From: Thiomonas intermedia
GTDB taxonomy: Bacteria > Pseudomonadota > Gammaproteobacteria > Burkholderiales > Burkholderiaceae_C
DNA: 64,000 nt
Direction: 5' to 3'
NCBI RefSeq assembly: GCF_002028405.1
Contig: NZ_CP020046.1
Span: 868,001-932,000 of the forward strand
The notes below the pieces were generated by a model. The model worked only from the letters and a program-made list of their open reading frames with translations. It searched no databases and was not told the DNA's origin. The position numbers and the translations under genes are program-made. Numbering within the stretch: position 1 is the first letter of the stretch; every line of letters begins with the position of its first letter. Of the stretch, positions 52,198 through 62,587 are shown piece by piece.

Positions 52198-52231
52198 CGG
52201 CAAGATGGCGTGCGATCGATCAACGGAGCGA

Positions 52232-52726
52232 TCAGTTCAGGCGGTCGGGCGTGATGATGGAAGGCGCGTCGTTGGCGGCCTGCTGCTGCGCCTGCTGCTG
52301 TTCGTACATGGCCTGGAAGTTGATTTCGGCCAGGTGAACCGGCGGGAAGCCCGCGCGGGTGATGGTGTCGGCAAGATTGGCGCGCAGATAGGGATAGACG
52401 GTCTGCGGACAGGCGATGCCCAGCAGCATGTCGGCATGTTCCTGCGGGATGTTGCGCAGCTCGAAAATCCCGGCCTGCTTGCCTTCCACCAGAAACAGCA
52501 CGCGGTCCTGCATGCGGGCCGTGATGGTGGCTGCCACGGTGACCTCGAACAGCCCCTCGACGACGGGTTGCGCTTCCACGCTCATCTGAACATCCACATT
52601 GGGCTGCTGCTGCTCCAGCAGGATCTGCGGCGAATTCGGCTGCTCCAGCGAAAGATCTTTCAAATAGCAGCGCTGCAGCATGAAAACCGGATCGGCAGAC
52701 TGAGTGTTCTCGGGGGTGGCGCTCAT
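52232..52726 (-). CDS. secB: protein-export chaperone SecB
   Basis: SecB holds precursor proteins unfolded and hands them to SecA. The 164-residue protein has the family core: [116 protein letters not shown]. The tail is Gln-rich. GGAG lies eight bases upstream of the ATG. A terminator for the preceding grxC gene overlaps the upstream leader. Confidence 0.96.
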   Translation of the reverse strand: MSATPENTQSADPVFMLQRCYLKDLSLEQPNSPQILLEQQQPNVDVQMSVEAQPVVEGLFEVTVAATITARMQDRVLFLVEGKQAGIFELRNIPQEHADMLLGIACPQTVYPYLRANLADTITRAGFPPVHLAEINFQAMYEQQQAQQQAANDAPSIITPDRLN

Positions 52727-52742
52727 CAAAAATTCTCCATGG

Positions 52743-52765
52743 AAAAAAGCCCGCAGGATGCGGGC
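52743..52765 (-). terminator. intrinsic terminator between grxC and secB
   Basis: Read on the minus strand, GCCCGCA / TGCGGGC with a three-base loop is followed by six T residues. It ends the rhodanese-grxC transcript 17 bases before the secB start codon, so secB needs another promoter or partial read-through. Confidence 0.85.
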
Positions 52766-52839
52766 GTCGATTGATTGCGAGGGATTCTAGGCCTGTGGCG
52801 CGACGGAGCCGTCCAACCCACCGGCCGGCCGCGCGGGTC

Positions 52840-53103
52840 TCAGGCCGCTTCGCGCAGCAGCGCCATCAGACCGCCCCGGGCGTCGAGCGCGTAGAGATCA
52901 TCGCAACCGCCCACATGGGTGTCGCCGATGAAAATCTGCGGCACCGTGCGGCGGCCGGTCGCCGCCATCATGTGCTGGCGCTCCCCGGGATCGAGATCGA
53001 TGCGGATCTCCTCGATCTCTGCAACGCCGCGCTTCTGCAGCAGCGCCTTGGCGCGAATGCAGTACGGGCAGACGGCGGAGGTATACATGCGAACCTTGTT
53101 CAT
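52840..53103 (-). CDS. grxC: glutaredoxin 3 GrxC
   Basis: The 87-residue protein has the glutaredoxin active site AVCPYCIRAKALLQKRGV near residue 11, TVPQIFIGDTHVGGCDDLYALDARGGLM at the end and the cis-proline of RRTVPQ. It reduces protein disulfides and mixed glutathione disulfides. The ATG at 53103 (MNKVRMYTSAVCPYC) matches the family; an upstream extension is not family-like. The rhodanese gene ends eight bases upstream of it. Confidence 0.92.
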   Translation of the reverse strand: MNKVRMYTSAVCPYCIRAKALLQKRGVAEIEEIRIDLDPGERQHMMAATGRRTVPQIFIGDTHVGGCDDLYALDARGGLMALLREAA

Positions 53104-53110
53104 TCGACGC

Positions 53111-53548
53111 TCATCCTTTCTCGACCGGCAGCCCGGCTTCTCGCCAAGCCCGCATGCCGCCGGCAATGGCCGAGGCGTTCACAAAGCCTTCCTTGCGCAA
53201 CTGCGCCGCGGCGCGCTTGGCGCGCATGCCCGAAGCGCACATCACCAGCACGGGTGCGTTCTTGTCCTTGGGCAGATCGCTCAGACGCTTGTCGAGCTGG
53301 CCCAGCGGAATGCTCTTGCTGCCCACGGCGTGCCCGGCCTGAAACTCCGCCGGTTCGCAGACGTCGATCATCACGCCTTTTTCGCGGTTGACCTTGAGCA
53401 CGGCCTGCGCCGCGCTGACGCCGTCCGACCCCGAGATGCCGCCGTAGGAACTCCACAACAGCATGCCGCCAGAGGTCAAGGCAATCAGGACGAGGGCCCA
53501 GTTTTCGATGATGAACTGCACTTCACGATCTCCCAGAAAGGTGGACAT
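53111..53548 (-). CDS. membrane-anchored rhodanese-like protein
   Basis: The 145-residue protein has an N-terminal membrane helix (NWALVLIALTSGGMLLWSSYGG) and a rhodanese domain with VMIDVCEPAEFQAGHAVGSKSIPLGQLDKRL and the active-site loop CASGMRAKRAA. It probably transfers sulfur at the membrane. The pair with grxC upstream of secB is widespread in betaproteobacteria. It is divergent from gpmA. Confidence 0.88.
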   Translation of the reverse strand: MSTFLGDREVQFIIENWALVLIALTSGGMLLWSSYGGISGSDGVSAAQAVLKVNREKGVMIDVCEPAEFQAGHAVGSKSIPLGQLDKRLSDLPKDKNAPVLVMCASGMRAKRAAAQLRKEGFVNASAIAGGMRAWREAGLPVEKG

Positions 53549-53718
53549 TCTAAAAAATCAAATCCGCAAGCGCTGATGTATGGTTATCAGCCTCCTTGCG
53601 AGTCGAGTGAATTGCTGCAGTGCAGCGACGCACGACGCGTGGACTACTATTCTGCCTGTGCCATGCGCTGACGCGCCTACTGAGGCCATCCTTCTTGACT
53701 TCGCACTCCGAGACTCCC

Positions 53719-54426
53719 ATGTACAAACTCGTCCTGCTACGCCACGGTGAATCGACCTGGAACCAGCAAAACCGCTTTACCGGCTGGACCGATGTCGATC
53801 TGACCGAGCAAGGCATCCGGGAAGCCCGCGCCGCCGGGCGACTGCTCAAGGAACTGGGTTACGGCTTCGATCTGACCTACACCTCGGTGCTCAAACGCGC
53901 GGTGCGCACCCTGTGGCTGACCCTCGATGAACTCGACGCCATGTGGCTGCCGGTCGTGCACACCTGGCGCCTCAACGAGCGCCACTACGGCGCGCTTCAG
54001 GGATTGAACAAGGCGGAAACCGCCGCCAAGTTCGGCGACGAGCAGGTACACATCTGGCGTCGCAGCTACGACATTCCGCCGCCCCCGCTCGACGACAGCC
54101 ACCGTCAGGAACTGGCCGCCGATCCGCGCTACGCGCGCCTCAAACCCGAAGAGCTGCCGCTGACCGAATGCCTGAAGGACACCATCGCACGGGTTCTGCC
54201 GTTCTGGCACGAATCGCTGGCACCGGCCATCAAGGCGGGCAAGCGCACGCTGGTGGTCTCGCACGGCAACTCCATGCGCGCCATCATGAAGTATCTGGAG
54301 AACATCTCCGACGATGACATCACCGGGCTGAATATTCCCAACGGCATTCCGCTGGTGTACGAGCTGGACGGCGATCTCAAGCCTTTGCAGCGCTACTACC
54401 TCAACGCCGCGGGCGGCAAGGTCTGA
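53719..54426 (+). CDS. gpmA: 2,3-bisphosphoglycerate-dependent phosphoglycerate mutase GpmA
   Basis: GpmA interconverts 3- and 2-phosphoglycerate in glycolysis. The 235-residue protein has the phospho-histidine motif [47 protein letters not shown] and the second histidine in [20 protein letters not shown]. The start ATG at 53719 is chosen as in the family; a longer reading to 53620 has no support. A hairpin with 9-base arms follows it. Confidence 0.95.
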   Translation: MYKLVLLRHGESTWNQQNRFTGWTDVDLTEQGIREARAAGRLLKELGYGFDLTYTSVLKRAVRTLWLTLDELDAMWLPVVHTWRLNERHYGALQGLNKAETAAKFGDEQVHIWRRSYDIPPPPLDDSHRQELAADPRYARLKPEELPLTECLKDTIARVLPFWHESLAPAIKAGKRTLVVSHGNSMRAIMKYLENISDDDITGLNIPNGIPLVYELDGDLKPLQRYYLNAAGGKV

Positions 54427-54454
54427 TTGCTACCGGGTTCTTCCTCGGCGGTCT

Positions 54455-54477
54455 ATCCCGCAGGCGCCCTGCGGGAT
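54455..54477 (+). terminator. hairpin after gpmA
   Basis: A 9-base stem ATCCCGCAG / CTGCGGGAT with a five-base loop lies 29 bases after the gpmA stop. It lacks a T tract; it may reduce read-through into ctpA. Confidence 0.5.
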
Positions 54478-54552
54478 GCAGGGCAGCTACGCCGCCCCGA
54501 GAGCGTAGCCCCTATACTTCCCGCTCTTCGCAGACACTCCGCTTGACCCACC

Positions 54553-56055
54553 ATGGCCAGTAAATTCCGAGTCGCAGCCTGGGTTGTCGTTGGTGCCATC
54601 ACGGGCATCATGGCCACCCTGCAAGTCCAGGCGCTGGCGCGCAACACGACGTCGCCGATCCCGCTGGAGGAACTGCAACAGTTTGCCGCGGTTTACGGCC
54701 TGATCAAGGCCGACTTTTTCGAGCCGGTCGACGGCAAGAAGCTGGTCGAAAACGCCATCAATGGCATGGTCAACAACCTCGATCCTCACTCGGAATACCT
54801 CGACAAGAAGGATTTCAAGGATTTCAAGGAAAGTACCAGCGGCAAGTTCGTGGGCGTGGGCATCGAGATTGCCGCCGAAGACGGACTGGTCAAGGTGGTG
54901 TCCCCCATCGAGGGCTCTCCTGCCGCGCGTGCCGGCATTCACGCCGGTGACCTGATCACCCGCATCGACAGCACCGCCGTGAAGGGGCTGAGCCTGAACG
55001 ACGCGGTCAAGCTCATGCGCGGCAAGCCGGGCACCAAGGTCACGCTCACCGTGCTGCGCAAGGCCGAGAACCGCACCCTCACCTTCACCGTGACGCGCGA
55101 GCTGATTCAGGTGCAGAGCGTCAAGGGCAAGATGATCGCCCCGGGCTACGGCTGGGTTCGCATCACCCAGTTCCAGGCCGATACGCTCAAGAGCTTCGTG
55201 GCCAAGATCGATGCGCTCTACAAGGAAGATCCGGCCATGAAGGGTCTAATCCTCGACCTGCGCAACGATCCGGGCGGATTGCTGGAAAGCGCGGTCGGCG
55301 TGGCCTCGGTGTTTCTTCCCAATGATGCCGCCATCGTCAGCACCAAGGGCCAGATGCCCGAGGCCAACGCCACCTATCGCAACACGCCCAGCGATTACAT
55401 GAGCCGCGCTGGCGACAACCCGCTGGAAACCCTGCCGGCGGGCGTCAAGACGGTGAAGCTGGTGGTGCTGATCAATGGCGGCTCGGCCTCGGCTTCCGAG
55501 ATCGTGACCGGCGCGCTGCAAGACTACAAGCGCGCGGTGGTCATGGGCACGCTGTCATTCGGCAAGGGATCGGTCCAGACCGTGCTGCCCCTTGGGCCCG
55601 ATACCGCGCTCAAGCTGACCACGGCGCGTTACTACACGCCCAACGGCCAGTCGATCCAGGGCAAGGGCATCACCCCGAACTATGAGGTCGATCCGCTGGA
55701 GAGCGGCGACCCCTACGCCGCCCTGCGCATGCGCGAGATCGATTACAAAAACCAGATCGGCACCGGCAACGAGGCGGCCGATGCCAAGCGTGTCGAGGAC
55801 GACGTGCGCAAGCAGGAAGACGCCCGGCGACTGCTCGAAGCCGAACTCCAGAAAGACCCGAACAAGCTGCCCAAGCTGCCCGAATATGCCAGCAAGGAAG
55901 ACTGGCAGGTCACGCAGGCGATGAATTACCTCGAAGGCAAGCCGGTGGTGACGGCCAAGCATCCCGCGCAGACGGCCAAGGCGAAAACCCCGGCCGCATC
56001 AGGCCCGGCCAGCAGTCCCAAGGCCGACGCCAGCGGCGTCAGCAAGGGCAAGTAA
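54553..56055 (+). CDS. S41 family C-terminal processing peptidase CtpA
   Basis: The 500-residue protein has an N-terminal signal or anchor (VAAWVVVGAITGIMATLQV), a PDZ domain at about residues 95-175 with SGKFVGVGIEIAAEDG, and the S41 core with the catalytic serine in LINGGSASASEIVTGALQD and lysine in LSFGKGSVQT. The C-terminal 80 residues are Lys/Ala/Ser-rich low complexity. It acts in the periplasm on C-terminal tags or peptidoglycan hydrolases. It lies between gpmA and moeB, the common order in this group. Confidence 0.9.
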   Translation: MASKFRVAAWVVVGAITGIMATLQVQALARNTTSPIPLEELQQFAAVYGLIKADFFEPVDGKKLVENAINGMVNNLDPHSEYLDKKDFKDFKESTSGKFVGVGIEIAAEDGLVKVVSPIEGSPAARAGIHAGDLITRIDSTAVKGLSLNDAVKLMRGKPGTKVTLTVLRKAENRTLTFTVTRELIQVQSVKGKMIAPGYGWVRITQFQADTLKSFVAKIDALYKEDPAMKGLILDLRNDPGGLLESAVGVASVFLPNDAAIVSTKGQMPEANATYRNTPSDYMSRAGDNPLETLPAGVKTVKLVVLINGGSASASEIVTGALQDYKRAVVMGTLSFGKGSVQTVLPLGPDTALKLTTARYYTPNGQSIQGKGITPNYEVDPLESGDPYAALRMREIDYKNQIGTGNEAADAKRVEDDVRKQEDARRLLEAELQKDPNKLPKLPEYASKEDWQVTQAMNYLEGKPVVTAKHPAQTAKAKTPAASGPASSPKADASGVSKGK

Positions 56056-56092
56056 GGGCAGGAATCCGTCACCAGGGTTGGCGGCCGCCGGC

Positions 56093-56869
56093 ATGTCCCT
56101 CGACGATCGCCAATTGCTGCGTTACTCGCGGCACATTCTGCTCGACGAAGTTGGCATCGAAGGTCAGGAACGTCTCGGTGCCAGCCATGCCCTCATTCTC
56201 GGGGCCGGTGGCCTGGGGTCTCCGGCCGCCCTCTATCTGGCCAGCGCAGGCGTCGGCCGCATCACCCTGATCGATGACGACACGGTCGATCTGACCAATC
56301 TGCAGCGGCAGATCGCCCATACCGAAGCGCGCCTGGGCCAGCGCAAGGTCGACTCGGCCCGGGTCGCCATGCTCCAGATCAACCCCGAGATCCAGATCCA
56401 CGCGCTAGCGCACCGGGCGGACTCGGCCCAGTTGCAGGAGCTGGTCGCAAGCGCCGACGTGGCGCTGGATTGCAGCGACAACTTCGCCACGCGCCACGCG
56501 CTGAACCGCGCCTGCGTCAGCCATGGCGTTCCGCTGGTCAGCGGCGCGGCCCTGCGCTTCGCGGGCCAGGTCAGCGTGTTCGATACCCGCCGCGACGCTG
56601 GGGGTGAGCGCGGCCCCTGCTATGCCTGCCTGTTCCCACAAGACGCCCCCGCCGAGGAGGTGAACTGCGCCACCATGGGCGTGCTCGCCCCGCTGGTTGG
56701 CCTGGTGGGCAGTCTGCAGGCCGTTGAGGCCCTGAAAATTCTGTGCCAGACCGGCCAGACCCTGCGCGGCAGGCTGCTGCTGATCGATGCGCTGGACACT
56801 GATTTCCAGACCGTCAACCTGCAACGCAACCCGCTTTGCCCTGTCTGCGGGCATCTCCCGGTGAGCTGA
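56093..56869 (+). CDS. moeB: MoeB/ThiF-type adenylyltransferase
   Basis: The 258-residue enzyme activates the C-terminus of a sulfur-carrier protein (MoaD or ThiS). Motifs: the ATP-binding ALILGAGGLGSPAALYLASAGVG, LIDDDTVDLTNLQRQIAH, the adenylate-contacting LDCSDNFATRHALNRAC, and catalytic and zinc cysteines (CYACLFPQDAPAEEVNC and CPVCGH). The ATG at 56093 (MSLDDRQLLRYSRH) is preferred; a TTG at 56078 is possible. No MoaD or ThiS gene is beside it, so the partner is undecided. Confidence 0.9.
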   Translation: MSLDDRQLLRYSRHILLDEVGIEGQERLGASHALILGAGGLGSPAALYLASAGVGRITLIDDDTVDLTNLQRQIAHTEARLGQRKVDSARVAMLQINPEIQIHALAHRADSAQLQELVASADVALDCSDNFATRHALNRACVSHGVPLVSGAALRFAGQVSVFDTRRDAGGERGPCYACLFPQDAPAEEVNCATMGVLAPLVGLVGSLQAVEALKILCQTGQTLRGRLLLIDALDTDFQTVNLQRNPLCPVCGHLPVS

Positions 56870-56887
56870 CTTTTTTGGGGGACGCCG

Positions 56888-57673
56888 TCAGACCTCGCGC
56901 ATCTTCCAGCCCGCCAGTGCGGTCGCCAGAGACCGCGGGGTAAACCTCACGCCCATGGCCAGAAGGCGGTTGAACAGGCCGTGAACAGCCACCCGCTGGC
57001 CCCGCTCCATCGCCTGCACTCCGTAGCGCGCCACGGCTTCCGAGGTGGCGAGGTGTCCCTTGAACAAGGCCGATCGCTGCCCCTGCGCGCGGGTGCCGAA
57101 GTCGGTGAGCGTGGCCCCGGGACACAGCGCGGTGACCCGAACGCCCTGTGAGCGCAACTCGGCGTCCAAAGCCTCGCTGAAAGACAGCACGTACGCCTTG
57201 GACGCAAAGTACACCGCCATACCCGGCCCCGGCTGAAAGGCCGCGGTGCTGGCGACATTGAGAATATGCCCGCGGCCCTGACGCAACAGATCGGGCAGAA
57301 GTCGCATCGTCAGGCGGGTGAGTGCACTGATGTTGAGATCGATCATGCCCTGGGTCTGGGCCACGTCCGCCTGCGCCAGCGGTCCGTAAACGCCATAGCC
57401 CGCATTGTTGACCAGCACGCTGGGCGAGATGTCGGCCGCAGCGATGCGCGCGACCAGTTGCTCGGGGCCGTCGATCGCGCCCAGATCGACGGGCACGCAC
57501 AGGCAGCTCACGCCGTGGTCAGCCGTCAACGCGGCCGCGAGAGTCTGCAGCTTCGCCTCATCCCGCGCCGTCACGATCAGGTTGTAGCCGCGCGCTGCCA
57601 GCTCGCGTGCGATATCTCGGCCTATGCCGCCGGAAGCCCCGGTGACCACGGCCCAACGCTGAGGTTCCATCAT
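56888..57673 (-). CDS. short-chain dehydrogenase/reductase
   Basis: The 261-residue SDR has the cofactor motif VVTGASGGIGRDIARELAARG, the NNAGYG motif near residue 90, the catalytic serine in NVASTAAFQPG and YFASKAYVLSF with the Tyr-Lys pair. The DxD-like tail and the DLNISALTRLTM region resemble acyl-carrier or ketone reductases of the DltE/YqjQ group. The substrate is unknown. It is downstream of the ArsR regulator gene on the same strand and has a matching operator-like sequence of its own. Confidence 0.88.
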   Translation of the reverse strand: MMEPQRWAVVTGASGGIGRDIARELAARGYNLIVTARDEAKLQTLAAALTADHGVSCLCVPVDLGAIDGPEQLVARIAAADISPSVLVNNAGYGVYGPLAQADVAQTQGMIDLNISALTRLTMRLLPDLLRQGRGHILNVASTAAFQPGPGMAVYFASKAYVLSFSEALDAELRSQGVRVTALCPGATLTDFGTRAQGQRSALFKGHLATSEAVARYGVQAMERGQRVAVHGLFNRLLAMGVRFTPRSLATALAGWKMREV

Positions 57674-57693
57674 GTCGCCCTTTCATCCATGCG

Positions 57694-57713
57694 TTCAAAC
57701 TTATAAACTTAAA
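57694..57713 (-). promoter_or_regulatory. operator-like element upstream of the SDR gene
   Basis: TTCAAACTTATAAACTTAAA at 57694-57713 lies 20 bases before the SDR start codon. It contains AAACTTAT, the core of one arm of the ArsR-gene operator at 58130-58142, and AAACTTATAAACTT is a direct repeat of AAACTT. It probably places the SDR gene under the same regulator. Confidence 0.5.
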
Positions 57714-57748
57714 TAACCCAAACGTACCGGCCATGCGCTCTGCCGCTC

Positions 57749-58099
57749 TCAGCAGCTGGCCTCGATTTCGGCCACGAATTTTTTGAGCAGCACCAGCGCA
57801 TCGTCCGCACTGAGGGCGTAATAGTTCTCCACCCCCGCTTGGCGTACGGTAACCAGCCCCGCCTGGCGCAGGATCTTGAGGTGGTGGCTGATGGCAGGCC
57901 GCGATAGCGGCAGTCGCTGCGCCAGCTGGCTGACGTTGAGCTCGGTGTCCTGGGTCAGCAGCAGCAGGATCTGCTGCCGCCCCGTCTCACCCAGGGCAAA
58001 GAAGAGCGGAGTGCAGTCCGAGAAGGTGTGCGCGATCTGGTTGAGCAGTTGCGGGTCGACGCCATGGCCCGCAACGCTGGAAGGGTTCTCTTTGGTCAT
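57749..58099 (-). CDS. ArsR-family transcriptional regulator
   Basis: The 116-residue winged-helix protein begins with a loop containing CTPLFFALGETGRQQILLLL and continues with the helix-turn-helix LNVSQLAQRLPLSRPAISHHLKILRQAGLVTVRQ and the wing GVENYYALS. It has a cysteine in its first helix (DCTPLF) and one at the C-terminus, but no CVC motif; it may sense a non-metal ligand. A 30-base inverted repeat lies just upstream, and its downstream neighbour is an SDR gene. Confidence 0.88.
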   Translation of the reverse strand: MTKENPSSVAGHGVDPQLLNQIAHTFSDCTPLFFALGETGRQQILLLLTQDTELNVSQLAQRLPLSRPAISHHLKILRQAGLVTVRQAGVENYYALSADDALVLLKKFVAEIEASC

Positions 58100-58112
58100 G
58101 CCTTACTCAGCG

Positions 58113-58142
58113 TTGATATGTTTAATTGTTTAAACTTATCAA
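58113..58142 (-). promoter_or_regulatory. ArsR-gene operator, 13-bp inverted repeat
   Basis: TTGATATGTTTAA (58113-58125) and TTAAACTTATCAA (58130-58142) are inverted with one mismatch and a four-base spacer. The position, 14 bases before the start codon of the ArsR gene, fits an autorepressed promoter. The same core occurs before the SDR gene. Confidence 0.75.
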
Positions 58143-58190
58143 TATCCTAGTCCACCTTTCAGCGGGGCGCAACGTGGCTTTGACGCGGCG

Positions 58191-59135
58191 TCAAAAGCTG
58201 CTGGCCAGCGACTCTCGCAGGTGCTCGACCAGAAGCTGGACCGCGCGAGGCGTGCTTGGGCTCCAGGGTCGAATCGCGTAAATGGATTGACCGAAGAAGC
58301 CCACGGCCCGCCATTGCGGCAGTACCGTCCGCAGCGTGGATGAGCGACCGCCCAGATCAAGGCTGAAGTCGGGCGCCAGAGCGATGCCCAGCCCGGCACG
58401 CGCCGCTTCCCGCAGCACTTCGCTGGTGTTGGCCCTCAGCGGCCCCTGCACGGTCACGCGCACGCGCTGGGGTTCAGCCGCTTTGTCCCCTGGCTGTTCG
58501 AACATCCAAATGGCGGCACCTGGGCGCAGATAGGTCAGGCAGGCGTGCCGCGCGAGATCCTCGGGATGGTCGGGCTGACCATGCCTGCGCAGATAGGCCG
58601 CACTGGCCACCAGCAGGGAGCGGGTGTCGCACAGCTTCCACGCCACATGACTGTCCGGCGGCGCGGCCACGTGCCGCACGGCCAGATCGAAGCCCTCTTG
58701 CGGCAGATTGGTCAACCGGTCCGACAGATCCAGTTCGACCTGGATATCCGGATATTGGCGCAAAAAGCTCAGAACGTGCGGTGCCACATGCTGCCGCCCC
58801 AGCGCCACCGGGGCCGTGACGCGCACCAGTCCACGCGGCGATGCAGCCAGATCGTGCACCGCGCCAACGCTGTGCACGATCTGGGCGAATGCAGGCGCCG
58901 TCTCGTCGACGAGTCGCTGTCCGGCTTCGGTCAGACGCAGGGTGCGAGTGGTCCGCCGCACCAGGGGGACGCCGACGCGGCGCTCCAGCGCGGCAAGCTG
59001 CTGACTGACTGCGGCCTTGGAGACCCCGAGTCGCTGCGCGGCAGCGGTCACGCTGCCCTGCGCGGCGATGGTGCCCAGCCAGTGCACTTGTTGCCAGAGC
59101 AGATCGTCACGCGTGGCCAAAGACAGGGACATCAC
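58191..59135 (-). CDS. LysR-family transcriptional regulator
   Basis: The 314-residue protein has the N-terminal LysR helix-turn-helix ([44 protein letters not shown]) and a periplasmic-binding-like effector domain. It is divergent from mmsA and the intergenic region holds a TTGTT-N10-AACAA box (59153-59172), so it probably activates mmsA and the GMC oxidoreductase gene. The effector is not known. Confidence 0.9.
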   Translation of the reverse strand: MMSLSLATRDDLLWQQVHWLGTIAAQGSVTAAAQRLGVSKAAVSQQLAALERRVGVPLVRRTTRTLRLTEAGQRLVDETAPAFAQIVHSVGAVHDLAASPRGLVRVTAPVALGRQHVAPHVLSFLRQYPDIQVELDLSDRLTNLPQEGFDLAVRHVAAPPDSHVAWKLCDTRSLLVASAAYLRRHGQPDHPEDLARHACLTYLRPGAAIWMFEQPGDKAAEPQRVRVTVQGPLRANTSEVLREAARAGLGIALAPDFSLDLGGRSSTLRTVLPQWRAVGFFGQSIYAIRPWSPSTPRAVQLLVEHLRESLASSF

Positions 59136-59152
59136 TTCCTCCAGAGAATTGA

Positions 59153-59172
59153 TTGTTCATTTTTCAAAACAA
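59153..59172. promoter_or_regulatory. LysR-type binding box between LysR and mmsA
   Basis: TTGTT (59153-59157), ten bases, AACAA (59168-59172) is an inverted repeat containing a T-N11-A core typical of LysR regulators. It lies 17 bases upstream of the LysR start and 92 bases before mmsA. Confidence 0.5.
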
Positions 59173-59263
59173 TGTTGTCAGTTTAGAGCGCTGTTCAAAC
59201 GACGGGACGGCTCCTAGACTGAATGGATCTTTCTCATGGCCGTTGTTCACAGGAGACTCCATC

Positions 59264-60784
<1,521 letters not shown>

Positions 60785-60863
60785 GCCGAACGCGCCGCCG
60801 CTGCGGCATGGCGGCACCGCGTCTTGCAACCGTTCGGCGCGGTCATGTCATGATGCACGCACC

Positions 60864-62543
60864 ATGAGCGACTCCACCTTCGACTACATCATCATCGGCG
60901 CGGGCACCGCGGGCAGCCTGCTGGCCAACCGCCTGAGCGCCGATGCCGACAAGCGCGTGCTGCTGATCGAGGCCGGGCGCAAGGACGATTACCACTGGAT
61001 CCACATTCCCGTGGGCTATCTGTACTGCATCGGCAACCCGCGCACCGACTGGCTCTACCAGACCGAAGCCGACCCCGGGCTCAACGGCCGCACCCTGCGC
61101 TACCCGCGCGGCAAGGTGCTGGGCGGGTGCAGCAGCATCAACGGCATGATCTATATGCGCGGCCAGGCCCGCGACTACGACGCCTGGGCCGCCCTCACCG
61201 GCGACGACACCTGGCGCTGGGACGCCTGCCTGCCCGACTTCATCGCCCATGAAAACCACTGGCGCCGCGATGCCGGTGCCGACCGTGCCACCGACCCCGC
61301 CTTCGCCGCGCTGCACGGCCACGGTGGCGAATGGCGCGTGGAGAAGCAGCGCCTGCGCTGGGACATCCTCGACGCCTTCGCCCAGGCGGCACAACAGGCC
61401 GGCATTCCCGCCACCGACGACTTCAACCGCGGCAGCAACGAGGGCGTCAGCTATTTCGAGGTGAATCAGAAGGGCGGCTGGCGCTGGAACGCAGCCAAGG
61501 CGTTTCTGCGCCCGACCTGCTATGGCCGCAAGAACTTCGAGCTCTGGAACGGTGCTCACGTCTGCCGCCTGCTGTTCGACACCGCGCCAGACGGCAGCCC
61601 ACGCTGCACCGGCGCCGAAGTCTGGACCGGCCGCGAGACGCTCACCGTGCACGCCACCCGGGAGGTGCTGCTCAGCGCGGGCGCCATCGGTTCGCCGCAG
61701 ATCCTGCAGCTTTCGGGCGTGGGGCCTGCGGCGCTGCTGCAGCAACACGGCATCACGCCCGTGATCAACCTGCCCGGCGTGGGCGCGAATCTGCAGGATC
61801 ATCTGCAGATTCGCGCGGTGTTCAAGGTGCAGGGCACGCGCACGCTCAACACACGGGCGGCGTCAAGCTGGGGCAAGGCGATGATCGGTCTGGAATATGC
61901 CCTCAAGCGCACCGGCCCGATGAGCATGGCGCCCAGCCAGCTCGGCGTGTTCACCCGCAGCAGCACGCAATACACGCATCCCAACCTCCAGTACCACGTG
62001 CAGCCGCTCAGCCTGGACGCCTTCGGCGAACCCCTGCACGCTTTCGACGCCTTCACCGCCAGCGTCTGCAACCTCAACCCAGGCAGCCGCGGAACGGTGC
62101 GGATCAAGAGCCCGCGCTTTGCCGACGCACCGGCCATTGCGCCCCATTACCTCAGCACCGACGAGGATCGCCAGGTGGCGGCCGACAGTCTGCATCTGAC
62201 CCGCCGCATCGTGGCGCAACCGGCGCTGGCACGCTACGCGCCGGAGGAGTTCAAGCCGGGCACGCAGTTTCAGACCGATGCCGAACTCGCCCGCCTGGCC
62301 GGAGACATTGCCACCACCATCTTCCACCCGGCCGGAACGACGGCGATGGGCCGGGCCGACGACCCCGATGCGGTGGTGGATACGCGGCTGCGCCTTCACG
62401 ATGGCCGCGGCGGCGTGGTGACCGGGCTGCGCGTGGTCGACGCCGGGGTGATGCCCCGGATTCCCAGCGGCAACATCAACAGCCCGACGCTGATGATCGC
62501 CGAGAAGGCCGCCCGCTGGATCCGCGAAGCGGCCAAGGGGTAG
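60864..62543 (+). CDS. GMC family FAD-dependent alcohol oxidoreductase
   Basis: The 559-residue flavoprotein has the FAD motif DYIIIGAGTAGSLLANRLS, GMC signature 1 GKVLGGCSSINGMIYMRGQ, signature 2 LSAGAIGSPQILQLSGVG, and the catalytic His/Asn region with FHPAGTTAMGRADDPDAV and GNINSPTLMIAEKAA. It oxidises a primary alcohol; by position with mmsA and LysR it may be a 3-hydroxypropionate dehydrogenase. Choline dehydrogenase or other alcohols are alternatives. The ATG at 60864 gives the family N-terminus. Confidence 0.88.
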   Translation: MSDSTFDYIIIGAGTAGSLLANRLSADADKRVLLIEAGRKDDYHWIHIPVGYLYCIGNPRTDWLYQTEADPGLNGRTLRYPRGKVLGGCSSINGMIYMRGQARDYDAWAALTGDDTWRWDACLPDFIAHENHWRRDAGADRATDPAFAALHGHGGEWRVEKQRLRWDILDAFAQAAQQAGIPATDDFNRGSNEGVSYFEVNQKGGWRWNAAKAFLRPTCYGRKNFELWNGAHVCRLLFDTAPDGSPRCTGAEVWTGRETLTVHATREVLLSAGAIGSPQILQLSGVGPAALLQQHGITPVINLPGVGANLQDHLQIRAVFKVQGTRTLNTRAASSWGKAMIGLEYALKRTGPMSMAPSQLGVFTRSSTQYTHPNLQYHVQPLSLDAFGEPLHAFDAFTASVCNLNPGSRGTVRIKSPRFADAPAIAPHYLSTDEDRQVAADSLHLTRRIVAQPALARYAPEEFKPGTQFQTDAELARLAGDIATTIFHPAGTTAMGRADDPDAVVDTRLRLHDGRGGVVTGLRVVDAGVMPRIPSGNINSPTLMIAEKAARWIREAAKG

Positions 62544-62587
62544 CCGGTGTGCAGGCCCGCGGCTGACGCGAGCGCCTCAGTGCGCGT

